Shown piece after piece: positions 47,821 to 58,545 of a DNA stretch of 64,000 nt. A program made the position numbers and the translations under genes. The notes below the pieces were generated by a model. That model was given only the letters and a program-made list of their open reading frames with translations, did not search any database and was not told where the DNA came from. The DNA is from Microstegium vimineum (taxonomy: Eukaryota > Streptophyta > Magnoliopsida > Poales > Poaceae), in contig CM039135.1 of the NCBI GenBank assembly GCA_022036555.1, positions 44,571,312 through 44,635,311 on the forward strand. The letters run 5' to 3'. Each line of letters starts with the position of its first letter. Position 1 is the stretch's first letter.

Positions 47821-48679
47821 TAGAGAAAAGAATGTTAATGAATATCTATATCTATCTCTCTGTTATATATATATACATATATAATAGATACATCTATATA
47901 TATACCTAATAATAAAGAGGTAAAATTTCTTCACCCATTTTTTTTTGGTATGGCCCTCTTAACTAACACTAAGAATGTACAAATTGTCTCACCCTCCTGC
48001 TCTACTTTATATGTCCACATGACTTGATAGGAATAGGAATCCTAATCTAAATACATCTAAATAGAAATAGAAATACAGGCCTATATAGATATATAACTTT
48101 TTGAGGTAACCTGCAGATAGGAATTCTAATTCAAATAGAACCATGTGATCTCGTGTCTTGTTTATTCCAAAATTCTTGAAAAGTCAAAACATCTCAAGTT
48201 TGACCAAAAATATAAAAAAAATTTATAAAGATATATGTTATCAAAGTGGCTACATAAATAATTACAATAAGAGATCGAGCTCATTTTCAAGTTCATAGTG
48301 GCCTAGTAGGTCCCTTCACGCCCCCTGGCTGCTCGCCTACGGTAGGGGCAGCGACGACCCATGGGCGGTGTCTTACCACGACGGCGGTGGTGCGTTTAAC
48401 CTCGCTTCCTCTATGGTACGTAGAGTCGGCGCCTTTGATGACGTGTGGCGACTGTGCGTCTAGGACAAGGATGCCACTATCTACTATGACCGTTGCTTCC
48501 TTTGCTACTCTAACCAGGACTTCCTCCTCGATGCCTACACCACCGATGAATTCGGCAAGGTCATGGTAAATAGAAGTGGCATCATGTCCTCTTCGCCGGC
48601 AAGTGTCCTTGTAAACCCCAACATGGCGTGCTAAGGGCACATGCCCCAAGAGAAAATAAATCACTTGGGATGTGGTTTA
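47821..48679 (+). repeat. Duplicated segment copy 2 with DUF26-like gene fragment
   Basis: Homologous to 20993-21809. A TA-rich insertion at about 47845-47920 includes the sequence TACCTAATAATAAAGAGG. The DUF26-like part is at about 48330-48640 with the same in-frame TAG (48461-48463). It ends exactly where the LTR at 48680 begins. Confidence 0.65.
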
Positions 48680-49865
48680 TGTTGGATTTAATTGGATTTG
48701 GCCAATTATAATTAGCAATTAATCAAAAGAAATTTTAAGGCTAGAATTAATACCAGGTGAAACTCATAACGTGTTAGTAGTCATTAGTGGATTATTTCAA
48801 GGTGAGTTAGTGGTTGTTTAGTAAGTTACTAGTAACGGTCTAACAGATAATTGATTTGTCAGTTATTAGTAACTAATATAGTCTTAATGTCATTATCAAC
48901 CATGTTGATTAGTGAATTACTAGTAACGGATAATTTATTTGTCAGTTACTAGTGACATAAATGGTATTTATGACTATTAACAATCACATGTTTCTTCATG
49001 TCCTTCGAGGCTATATAAGAAAGAGCTCTCATCTTGACCGAGTGCGCATGACACAACATATTTCACCAAATCCATTGTTGAGTTGCAATCCGAATACTTC
49101 CTGTCTCGTTCTTTCGCGCGCACGAGAGATCGAGAGAGCAGGTGCCTCCAAAACCGACACCGTCCTCAAAACCTTGTACGGGGTGTGCGGCGATTAGGTT
49201 TTTGGGGAGCGATCCGCGACTACTCGATTTCATCCGCCAGCGTCCGCTGACAGGAAGCTGTCCACCGGCGAGAAGTTGTTCATCAACGAGTTCGTCTTCT
49301 TCCCGGTCTTCGCCTGCTCACGTTCTTCTTCCTGGAGCCGGAGGCTATTCGAGTTCGTCTTCTTCCCAGAGGTCGTTCGTGGGACTGCACTACAAACATC
49401 TACCTACACCGACTGTGGTCCGCTACTTCAAACAACGCACTATGTCGACTAGTGCGAATGGAGCCTCCTATGCGGCATGGGTCCCTCCTCTTGGTATAAT
49501 GTGATATCTCTAATAAATGTGTTCTCATGTTCATGTTTTATTATTTTTGTAACGATCAGTATGGTGCATGTTGTTTCTACTGCTAGTATGTGTTATGATG
49601 TATATTTTGCTAGTGTTATATACATACACATATATGCCATCATATTTCTGCTATTTAATTTCTGGATTAAATTGATATGAAAATTGCATATTTATCCAAC
49701 AATCCAAAAAACTAATATTTTAGATAATTTTCTACCCATGATTTTGCTGCTGCGTTGAAACCAAATACTTTTGATGGTTCCAATTTTAAGAGGTGACGTT
49801 GTAAGATGATCATGTGGCTTAGTGCAATAAGCTGTTATCTATAAATGGTTGTCCGTATCCTTGAA
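48680..49865 (+). mobile_element. LTR and gag start of a second copia family
   Basis: A 1022-bp LTR (48680-49701) starts TGTTGGAT and ends ATCCAACA, with a TATA box (CTATATAAGA, 49011-49020). Forty bases later the frame from ~49742 reads AAALKPNTFDGSNFKR, stop, then MIMWLSAI, the usual beginning of a copia gag core. A Met-tRNA primer site is not visible and no target duplication was found, so the element is truncated at about 49865 and has lost its leader. Confidence 0.7.
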
Positions 49866-50220
49866 CGAAGTAGAGCGACAGGGCCAAGACCAATGATATC
49901 ATCACAGTGACCACCACAGACACAGAGAGAGGCATATTACTATGATCGTCATTATATTGGTTTTGAGAAGAAGAGCCATTGATCGATCAAGATGAGAGAC
50001 CGAGACGATCGACCTTGTTCTAAGTCTCACGTTATCTAGTATCTTATATGGCTTGCTTTTGGATGTGATGTGAATGTGATGCTTCCTTTTCCTTTTTCTT
50101 TTCCAAACTTATATAGAGGTAGATGGCTGGCTGAATGCATCCATGCTGTTTTTTCTTCACGCAGGCACCTTTAGAAAATGACTCTGCCACTTCACTTCCA
50201 GTGAATAATGTCCCCCTTTA

Positions 50221-50348
50221 GGTCTTGTTTGGATGCGCATGTATCGGCCTTAAACCATATAGATTAGAGTGTATTGAAGTGTATATTAGTTCAAATATAC
50301 TCCAACGCATGTGGTTTGAGAGAAATACATGCGCATCCAAACAAAGCA
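50221..50348. mobile_element. Tourist-type MITE (128 bp)
   Basis: The inverted ends TTGTTTGGATGCGCATGTAT and ATACATGCGCATCCAAACAA are flanked by TTA at 50218-50220 and 50349-50351. Non-coding. Confidence 0.85.
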
Positions 50349-50543
50349 TTAATACATAAATAACATCTATATGTGTCAAGTTGGGGCATGTCATTTTTAC
50401 AAAATATTGCTTCGACGTGCGAGGTGTCCCAACGTGCTGCTGCAAGTACACATCGTCGTTTTGATCATATCATCAGGCCGGAATGACGACGACGCCTGCC
50501 TGAGCTTAAACTACGAAGTGTGTGTAATATATGAACAAATTGG

Positions 50544-50546
<3 letters not shown>

Positions 50547-50579
<33 letters not shown>
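50547..50579 (+). repeat. TA microsatellite
   Basis: About 16 uninterrupted TA units. Confidence 0.95.
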
Positions 50580-50582
<3 letters not shown>

Positions 50583-50676
50583 GTAAACAATAAATAAAGT
50601 ATAAATTGGTTAAATGAAGACCGGCCTAACATCACAATGCGAGCCCCCAAGCGAGCCCCCAAGCATCTGTAAATTA

Positions 50677-50910
50677 CTCTCTCTGTTCCAAATTATCTAT
50701 CGTTTCCGGTTTCTGTGCCACAAGTTTGATTCGATTTATAGAAAATATGTACACAATTTATATTTCTAAATAAATTTATTAAAAAAACTAGATCAAAGAT
50801 CTTTCCAATATACTAATTATGTATCATGAATACTAACCATTTTTAATATATATTTTTTAAAAAAAAATTCTCGAGAAACGAAAACGACAGATATTCTGAG
50901 ACGGAGGGAG
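50677..50910. mobile_element. Stowaway-type MITE
   Basis: Starts CTCTCTCTGTTCC after TA and ends GAGACGGAGGGAG, followed by TG rather than TA (one change in the target duplication). 234 bp, AT-rich. Confidence 0.75.
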
Positions 50911-51153
50911 TGCTCCCCAAGAGGCTACATACATGTCCTTTTGATTGATGGGCTTGTTTATACTAGTGTGTGTACAAAAGAGAAATAATAATAATAACAA
51001 AAATAAAAACAAGTGCATGTGAAGGCTTCACTTGAACGCTTTCTCTCAAAGACTCAAACCAATACAATACATAGGTTTAATAAAAAAAATACAATACATA
51101 AATAGTTTCTAGTATTTAAGAATTTTTTATCATTAACTATATCAAACTATTTA

Positions 51154-51744
51154 GGGGTGTTTGGAACTACTCCGCTCTCGTTTTTACAGCTCGGTTGCAC
51201 CAACTCCACCATCTAGCAGCTCTATTATGGAGTTTGCGGAGCATGTGGTACTGTTTGACACACAACGTAGCTCCAGCTCCAGTAATGAGATGTTTTTATA
51301 CAAATGGTCTATTATGACCCTCACTGATGTTTGTTGTATATTTTGCAAATGTGTTGTATATAAGTGAATATTTTTTCCAAATGAATTCCGATGTGAAATA
51401 TAAGAAATTTCACTTTACTTTTTTCAAGAAAAACATAAAACAAAATTTTGGTTAAATATTTTGGGACATCGGATTTATCCATCTACGGTGACGGCAGCCT
51501 GGCCCTGGCGTCGCAGAAAGGTGGCAGCATTACCACAAGAAGAGCAGAGGGTGGGTAAAGAAGGAAATGTTGCGTACGCAGATGGAAAAAATGAATATGT
51601 ACATGTGATTAATGAATGGCAAAGTGTGTATTTATCCTTAACTCCATGTGAGAGTGCAAAACTCTAAAATTTAGAGTAATTTTTTATGGAGCAAAGTTCT
51701 TAGAGCTACGTTAAAAACAGGAGCGGAGTAGGCCCAAACAACCT
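51154..51744. mobile_element. Tourist/PIF-type non-autonomous element (591 bp)
   Basis: The ends GGGGTGTTTGG and CCAAACAACCT are followed inward by CTACTCCGCTC and GAGCGGAGTAG, and are flanked by TTA (51151-51153 and 51745-51747). The interior has no transposase. Confidence 0.75.
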
Positions 51745-51797
51745 TTAAGTCAAGAAAAATCTATTATATTCCAACAAATATATATATATATATATAG

Positions 51798-52239
51798 GGT
51801 GGATTTTTTATACACTCAGTGTAATTACTCCTACTTTATATCTAACGGAGCTGGCGGAGGTGGCTAACAGGAGATGTAGCGGAGGTTGTGCCATTAGCTA
51901 CAATAGTGGGTTTGGATAATTGATCCAACCGTATGATGCATGTGGTTTGCTAGTTTAATTAACCCTACGTGTACGTTTGTACTAGTATGCATGCATACTT
52001 TTATTTATATATAACTAATTAAAAGGCAAAATAGAGTATCCGTGTATACATATATTAATATATATTGAGTATGATTATATATTGTACGTTTTTAGAACTA
52101 GAGTATGTGTCCATACTAGTTTTTTTAGAAGAACGTATGCATTCATACTAAGTATATGTTATATACTTTTTTGCCACAGATTGAGTATGTAAGCATACTT
52201 GTACTATCTTTATATGTACCGTACTTGTTTGATAACTGA

Positions 52240-52242
<3 letters not shown>
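51798..52242. mobile_element. Candidate MITE inserted in a TA microsatellite
   Basis: ACACTCAGT (51812-51820) and its complement ACTGAGTGT (52235-52243) bound an AT-rich segment full of GAGTATG and CATAC words, with TA runs on both outer sides (51778-51796 and from 52243). Elements placed inside TA repeats (micron-type) are known from rice. Family membership is inferred only from position and layout. Confidence 0.45.

Positions 52243-52314
<72 letters not shown>
52243..52314 (+). repeat. TA microsatellite, 36 units
   Basis: Uninterrupted TA run, the longest in the window. Confidence 0.95.
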
Positions 52315-52318
<4 letters not shown>

Positions 52319-52320
52319 CA

Positions 52321-53390
52321 TTCTAAAAAATGAGTATGTCCAAACCGTACAGCTGTAAGAATATAATTATTTAAGAATATTGATGGAAAAATAATATCTT
52401 GAGCAGTCTTTAATATTGACGGGTTGACACCGGCCGGTCTCGGGTGCGAGAGAAAACAGAGGCCGTCCTTAGGAACCACTAGGAATTAGGTAAGAGTAGA
52501 TACACGCAAGAGTAGATACACGCTATTCTAGAATATTATTCTACAACAAGACACAATCAGCCAATTGATCCGATTGCGCAAACCAGCCCACCTGAGCGGA
52601 TCGCACCGCGCGGCATCTCGCCTCCCCTGCCCACACCAGGAACCCAACGGCCTCGACCCCTCTATCTGCCCCCAACCACATCGGCGCCGCTCACACCCAC
52701 CCCGTCACCGGAGCGTGCACCCAGCAGAGTCGCGGGCATCTGCGCGGCAGCGATGCTCTGACCCGCGCAGTCGGTCAGGCCCCAATGGTGGCGCCGGCCT
52801 AGCCTGTACCATGGCGGACCCACGCGGCGGCGGCCTCCACATCATCAGCAGCGCCGACAGTTGCGGCCCCTTCCACCACCGGCGGTGGCGGCAGCACCTT
52901 CGCCCACCACCAGCACCTGCGACGTCAGCTCGTGGAGGCGGCCTCCATATCACCAGCAGCGCCCACCTTTCCCCACCACCAGCACCTGTGACGACAACTC
53001 GTGGATGCGCTACTGCCCACCCCACTCCCCACCGGCAAGGAGGCTCTATGACATCAGCGCCAGCCGTGCTCGCATCCACGCTATGGGCCTGCGGCCTCCT
53101 CGTTGGCCTTTGCCTTCAAAACTTTGAATCGCTCATACTCTGTTTTGTGGCTATGGCTCCCACGATTCTGACATGCTGAAATCAGTTCAATATTTTTAAG
53201 TATCATCCGGTATATGTGAGCTCTTCTTCATAGTTTTTGCTGCCTTTTAATTGTTGTAACTTTAGTTCAGTATTGATTGATTCAATCCAGCACACTAGTA
53301 TTGATTGATTCAATCCGGCACACTATCACATCTTTCTTTACAGTGCTAATGCATCTGTTATAAATACCAATAAGCACTGATAGCTAATGG
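52321..53390. other. GC-rich block without a recognised gene
   Basis: 52560-53130 is C-rich with imperfect internal repeats (GGCGGCCTCCACAT / GGCGGCCTCCATAT, and CCACCACCAGCACCTG twice). It is open on both strands because of its composition. A 29-bp near-duplicate (ATTGATTGATTCAATCC) lies at 53273-53325. No protein family recognised. Confidence 0.4.
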
Positions 53391-54620
53391 AAAGAATACA
53401 TATACTGATAAATAATGATCAATACTAACAAATACTGATCGCTTCTGGATTAAAAATACTAACTATTAACACTCTAAACAGTATTGATAATAAAAATACT
53501 GCTAAATAAAAATAAATACTGACAACTACTAGAATAAAAATACTGAATATTAACATCATAATTAGTATTTTGTAATAAAATACTAACAACTACTAGAATA
53601 AAAATATTAAATATTGACACCATAATCTGTATTTTCTTAATAAAGACACTGATAACTACTCCCTCCGTTTCAATTTATAATTCGTTTGACTTTTTTGACC
53701 TCGACTTTGACCACTCGTCTTATTCAAAAAAATTGTGTAAACATAGTCAAATTTAAGTCATTCGTGTAGACTATTTATTAAATAAGTAAGCCACACCAAA
53801 AGAAATGATATTTTGCACAAAAATTTAAATAAGACGAATGGTCAAACTTAGGGTTGAAAAAGTCAAACGAATTATAATTTGGAACGGATTAAGTACTAAG
53901 TAATAATGACAACTACTAAAATAAAAATACTGAATGTTGATACCTAATCAATATTTATAACAGAAGAACTGGAAAAATACTAACACATACTGGAACAAAA
54001 TACTGAAAATTAACGACCTAGTCAATATTAGTAATAAAATACTTACAAAAGGCGGGACAACACAACAGTGTGGGAGAAAAAAACGCGACCGGTGGTGTCG
54101 TGCTCGCCGGAAAAAAAAAGTTGCGGTGCAGGAGGCCTCCTGTGGGTGTCGGGCGCGGGGGATGGGTCAGACGCGAGCGGTGCGGGACTGACGGGTTGAT
54201 TAGTTACCTGTTTGGGTTCATGGTGAAGACTACTGAAGTCATAGTAATAACAAAATATACTTGCAAAAAGTAATGAATACTGACATGTACTCAAAGACAC
54301 TAGATCCGTATACTGAATACTAAATACTAAGTACTAGCTATACCAAGCTACTAACGAAAATTCTAACAAAAAAATTAAAGATTACTTAAAGATACTAACA
54401 ACTACTGAAGTTAAAGTATTAGTTATACCAAACTACTGATGAAATACTTAAAGATAGTGATAATACTTAATAACTATGCTAACAACTAAAAAGGTACTAG
54501 CATGTATAAAGTTATAGTACTAGATGTAACAAAACTACTAAAAAATACTTGAGCATACCAACAAAATAGTTGAAAATACTGATAACGATAGCAACTGAAT
54601 TTTAAGCTGCTAGGAACATA
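53390..54620 (+). repeat. AT-rich degenerate tandem repeat array
   Basis: Units of about 64 bp with the core AACTACTAGAATAAAAATA, then TGAATATT (for example at 53523, 53587 and 53653) decay toward 54600 into scattered TACTAA and TACTGA words. The array is interrupted by the Stowaway at 53659 and by a GC-rich piece at 54050-54230. Confidence 0.65.
53659..53893. mobile_element. Stowaway-type MITE
   Basis: Starts CTCCCTCCGTTTC and ends GGAACGGATTAAG, with TA at 53657-53658 and 53894-53895. The inner arms (AATTTATAATTCGTTTGAC and its counterpart) also pair. It split the tandem repeat array. Confidence 0.85.
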
Positions 54621-54902
54621 AAGATGTACGTACAGTTAACTAGGACACGTGATGTAGGGCTTTGATTTTGTTTTTAAAAAAACGCATGGAGGCCGTGGAA
54701 GTGGGCTACTGGACCGAGCAGAATTACAGCCTGTGGGAGCGGCACGGGTGTGGGGCACTGGGCGCGCATGCCCGCGTGGGCTGGAGCGATGGCCCACGAG
54801 GCCGCGAGGAGCCGAGGACTGAAGCGCATGGGTCGGGTCGGGTCCGGTGCGCGCGCCATGGATCAAACAAAACTGGTTGGATTGGTCAGTTGGTACACTA
54901 GG

Positions 54903-54905
<3 letters not shown>

Positions 54906-54948
<43 letters not shown>
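54906..54948 (+). repeat. TA microsatellite
   Basis: About 21 AT units. The surrounding 54650-55160 is otherwise a GC-rich patch (to 54890) and A-rich DNA with nothing recognised. Confidence 0.95.
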
Positions 54949-54949
<1 letters not shown>

Positions 54950-55169
54950 TGGAAAATAAAAAAACAAAATAAAAAAACAAAAATATCTAGAGTTAAACAA
55001 AGAAGAATAAAAAGGGAAATAAAAACAAATAACAATTGTTATATGTATAAATAAATATATTAAATAAAAAATAAGTTAATTAACATTAAACAAAAGTAAT
55101 GGAAACAAAAATAGTAAAAAGGAAAAATCACCAATAAAAACATCACATTGATACGCCGTCCTCCTGCCA

Positions 55170-55950
55170 CTAGGTTGGATGAATGAGACGAGTGGGCGTC
55201 GCGCCATGAGTCTCATCGGCGAGGTAGTGAAGGTGGATGTGGACGGGGACGGAAAAGCCAGCGGGGCGTTCTTACGTGCCCGGGTGGCAATCGAGATCGA
55301 TAAACCAATGCGCTCTGGATGAGCAAAACGGAGGAGCCGCGTTGGTTTCAAGTCCAGTACGAGAAGTTGCCTTATTATTGTTTCGCTTGTGGTGTGATGG
55401 GCCACTCGGAAATTGGATGTCAGCAGCGGGTGGCGCGAAATGAGCATGGCAAGCTGCCCTACGACGTGCAGCTCCGGGCACCTGAAGCGCCTGTCAGTTG
55501 ACCGGCAGCCCCAGGACCGGTAGCTTCCGTAACATCTTCCTTTTCTCCCTGACCTTCTCCTTCAGCTGTGTTGTCTGAGAGGTTGGTTGTTGCCTCCTGC
55601 AAAATAGTTTCACCTCCTCTCCCATATAGCTCCATTTCACGGAGTCTCTTGACGCCCTCTTCACCAAAGAGGTCAGATAGCGATGGAGTTCTTAACCTTT
55701 TACAGCTGAGCTTGTGTTCAACTTCCAGTGGTGGTGTAGGGGAAGGGAGCACGTCCTGTGAGGCTGTGACTCCTGCGCGTTCCTGGAGCTGCGCCTGGTC
55801 CAAGTTCCTGCTGAAGACTTCGGGCTTCTTGCTTCTAGTTGTACCTAGGCACGAGCTTGGGACTCTCATTTGTATCGTTGTTGGCCAGCTAAGTATAAGT
55901 TTGCATGGACGGAAGATTATATGTTATCATCTTGTTATTTTAATTTGTTA
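55170..55950 (+). pseudogene. LINE ORF1 remnant with CCHC knuckle
   Basis: The plus strand encodes SLIGEVVKVDVDGDG, then, in another frame, YEKLPYYCFACGVMGHSEIGC and NEHGKLPYDVQLRAP. This is the typical arrangement of plant LINE ORF1 proteins (a DUF4283-like part followed by the CCHC_4 knuckle). A stop and frame change near 55320 separate the two parts, and no ORF2 (endonuclease/RT) is visible. It is a fragment of a non-LTR retrotransposon. Confidence 0.7.
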
Positions 55951-56014
55951 TTAAGTCTGTGAACCATTGATTCCAAGTTGTGTGTGTGCTGTGTGCACGT
56001 GACACATGGCCGTG

Positions 56015-56039
56015 GTGTGTGTGTGTGTGTGTGTGTGTG
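56015..56039 (+). repeat. GT microsatellite
   Basis: About 12 units, flanked by GACACATGGC and ACACATGACA. A second GT run lies at 58660-58681. Confidence 0.9.
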
Positions 56040-56489
56040 ACACATGACAATGGACACTGTACTAACTTGCAAGCATCCACAACAACACATAAAGTTAAAG
56101 TGTAACCACAGCGACAATAGATGACCAATAATTTCAAATCTTAAACCTTATCACTTCGACGACACGATCTTGTCGGTTGTCGTCCCAAAATTTCAGAGTT
56201 TTATCTGACCATGACTAGCAATCTGGCACCCAGTAGTAGCAGCAGCAGCTACGGTACAACACATACACGTCGTCATAGCAGCGTTGAAGTAGCCACCAAT
56301 CAAAAGCAACACAAGCCTACCTGAGCCGGACGGACCCAAACCAATGAACCAATATAACAGCAACACGACAGCTACCTAGCTATGGGGACCAAGTTCTGCA
56401 GTCCTTGTAGGAGCATATCTATATTTTTGTATCATTCTAACACCAACCACCCAAAAGATTATCCTGGGCTCGCCGAAGGTGGGGTTGGG

Positions 56490-58532
56490 CTAAGCTGCTG
56501 GTGCAGGCGGCGGGCTCTCAGGCTCCGGCGGTTTAGACGACGACTGCGCCACCTGAGTATGATCTCCATCGTAGAGGACCAGCTGCATGTTGTTCTCCGG
56601 GTTGCCATCCGCTGGTGGAGGTGCCAGGAGATGGGTTGCACTGAACCAAGAAACAAAACGTGGGATCAGATGAGAATAATGAGCATGCCTTCAATTGATG
56701 TCGAAATACTAGCCCATGTTAGAAGCCAAATGTTTGGAGTGAGCACGAAAATGTGTATATGGTTGGAGCGAGGACATAACACATAAGTGTCACATGCACA
56801 ACTGTAATATGAACAGCCAATTGTATGGATGCAGCTAAAACACAAATGTGCAGAATCTATGACACATCAACCAAATTGCCAAGTAACTTCGCACCAGAAT
56901 TCTGGTGCTTACTAGAAAATATAAACATCTAGATGTCAATCTAACCATGCAGCAATAGACACATCCCAAACATGCCAGGAGGTTGCTATATTTCAGGTCC
57001 TGAATTTTCAGGCAACAATCTTAGACAACCAACTAGTACAACTAAAAGGACGACTCACATGAGATAATTCATAATTTTTTTATAGTCAAACAATGAAAAA
57101 CATAGATGTTGCCTAAACAATAACGAAAAAAACAAGCAGCTGAAATATAGGAGAAGTGAAAAGTGAGACTATAAAACATTAAATGTAGGATGCTCAATTT
57201 ATGTAATATACATTACCTTCTTCCGGTGGGAGAAGGTTAGTTGACCCTATTGGTGTAACACCACTTTGGCTTGTCTGGGAACGCTTCCTAACATAGTTCT
57301 CTTGTAGTGGTTTAGGTGACTTGAATGAAAAATGAGATAACTTTACACCTTGTTCGGCATATTCTGGATGATCTTTAAGGTACCTATCCAAGCATGGAGT
57401 TCGAAGAATTAGAGAAAAACCCGATCAGACAACTACATGCATGTAAAACTGAACTTGAGCAACAATATGCTTTAAGTGAAGAGACTGAAGAAAGAGTTGA
57501 CCAAAGGAACTTGACATACTTCTCCACTTGTTTCCTTGATCTCAGTTGTGTTCCTGTGGGGGACCAATAGTACCTGAAAGCATGAATACACTGTTAATAT
57601 GCACACTACCATATTTATCCAAGATGCTAGTGCTAGAACACCATGTAGCATGATATTAATATCAATATGGGTGGTTGACTACAGTAAACAAACACTAGCT
57701 GCAGGTATAAATATATTGAAGGAGAACTGTTTTGTATGATATATTAAACTAAAACATCAAATTTCCCATTTCTTTAAACAATTAGAACTTAGATTTCTTT
57801 CTTCATATGTTCATTGCCATGGACTAGGAACTTAGATCATAGGTTAGACGTCAGCCAGAGGAAATACAACAGATAGCACATAAGTATGCAATATGCATAC
57901 AAGTTCATAAGATCGGACATGTGTAACAGCTACAATGTCATTTGTTAAGAGATACTAAGTGGTCAAACTAGGAAGGATTTAAGGTTCGGAGAGAAAAATG
58001 TTACTCACACATCAGCAAATTTGGTGCTTCCTTCACCTCTTATCTTAACAGACCTTTCCCATCCTTGAGGGGTCTGTGCAATGTTAGGTTTATCAATTGC
58101 CCAAAGCTTACCGTTGTCCTGAGATACATCTGATGGGTCATCACATGTCACATCAGGCTTCCACTCACGGGCTTTTTCACACACAAAAGGATCCTCTAGA
58201 GCTTGCTCTCGAATTTCTTCATACTTCTCTTTTGTTGGAATAAGTCTCCATTTCTGACATTTAGCACATTGAGCAGCATAGACTCCAATTTGCTTTTCCA
58301 ATGCACGCTTTCGTGGCTTTGATGCTTTTGCTGGTACAACCGAGAGATGGCTTGCACTCTGTTCATCTTGTCCCCTACCACTTTCGTCATTCTTATGGAT
58401 GACTACTTGCTGCGGTGCATCATCACATTGGTCACTATCTTTATCAGATAATGTTTTCTGTCTCTTCCCAGATGGTGGAGATACAGAGTTCTCAGTGGGA
58501 CTGGCCATAGAATTTTCTGGTTTTGACTCCAT
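56490..58532 (-). CDS. CW zinc finger / methyl-CpG-binding domain protein
   Basis: Four coding exons: 58532-58009 (donor GTGAGT), 57573-57520 (donor GTATGT), 57383-57217 (donor GTAATG) and 56611-56490 (stop TAG). All acceptors end in AG, phases agree, and the joined length is 867 nt, giving 288 residues. A basic, Ser/Asp-rich N-terminus is followed by a CW finger with C89, C92, W95, C118 and C130 (CAKCQKWRLIPT). The MBD follows at about 146-215 (LWAIDKPNIAQTPQGWER, then YYWSPTGTQLRSRKQVEKYL across the first two junctions). CW fingers read histone H3 lysine 4 methylation; plant CW-MBD proteins resemble Arabidopsis MBD1/2/4/12. Whether it binds methylated DNA cannot be told. The last exon is the least certain; its acceptor was chosen because it alone gives an acidic, Pro-rich tail in phase. 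Confidence 0.88.
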
Positions 58533-58545
58533 ATTCTTTAAGGAC

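Noticed and set aside
47893..47920. Helitron 5' end (TCTATATATATACC then AATAAAGAGG)
   Set aside because: It resembles grass Helitron 5' termini, but copy 1 of the segment is homologous on both sides of it, so it cannot be fixed as a boundary from this window alone.
52565..53179. 204-residue open frame in the GC-rich block
   Set aside because: Both strands are open, the translation is simple in composition and no family fits.
55459..55869. 136-residue minus-strand frame
   Set aside because: It overlaps the LINE ORF1 remnant on the other strand and has no domain; probably a shadow.
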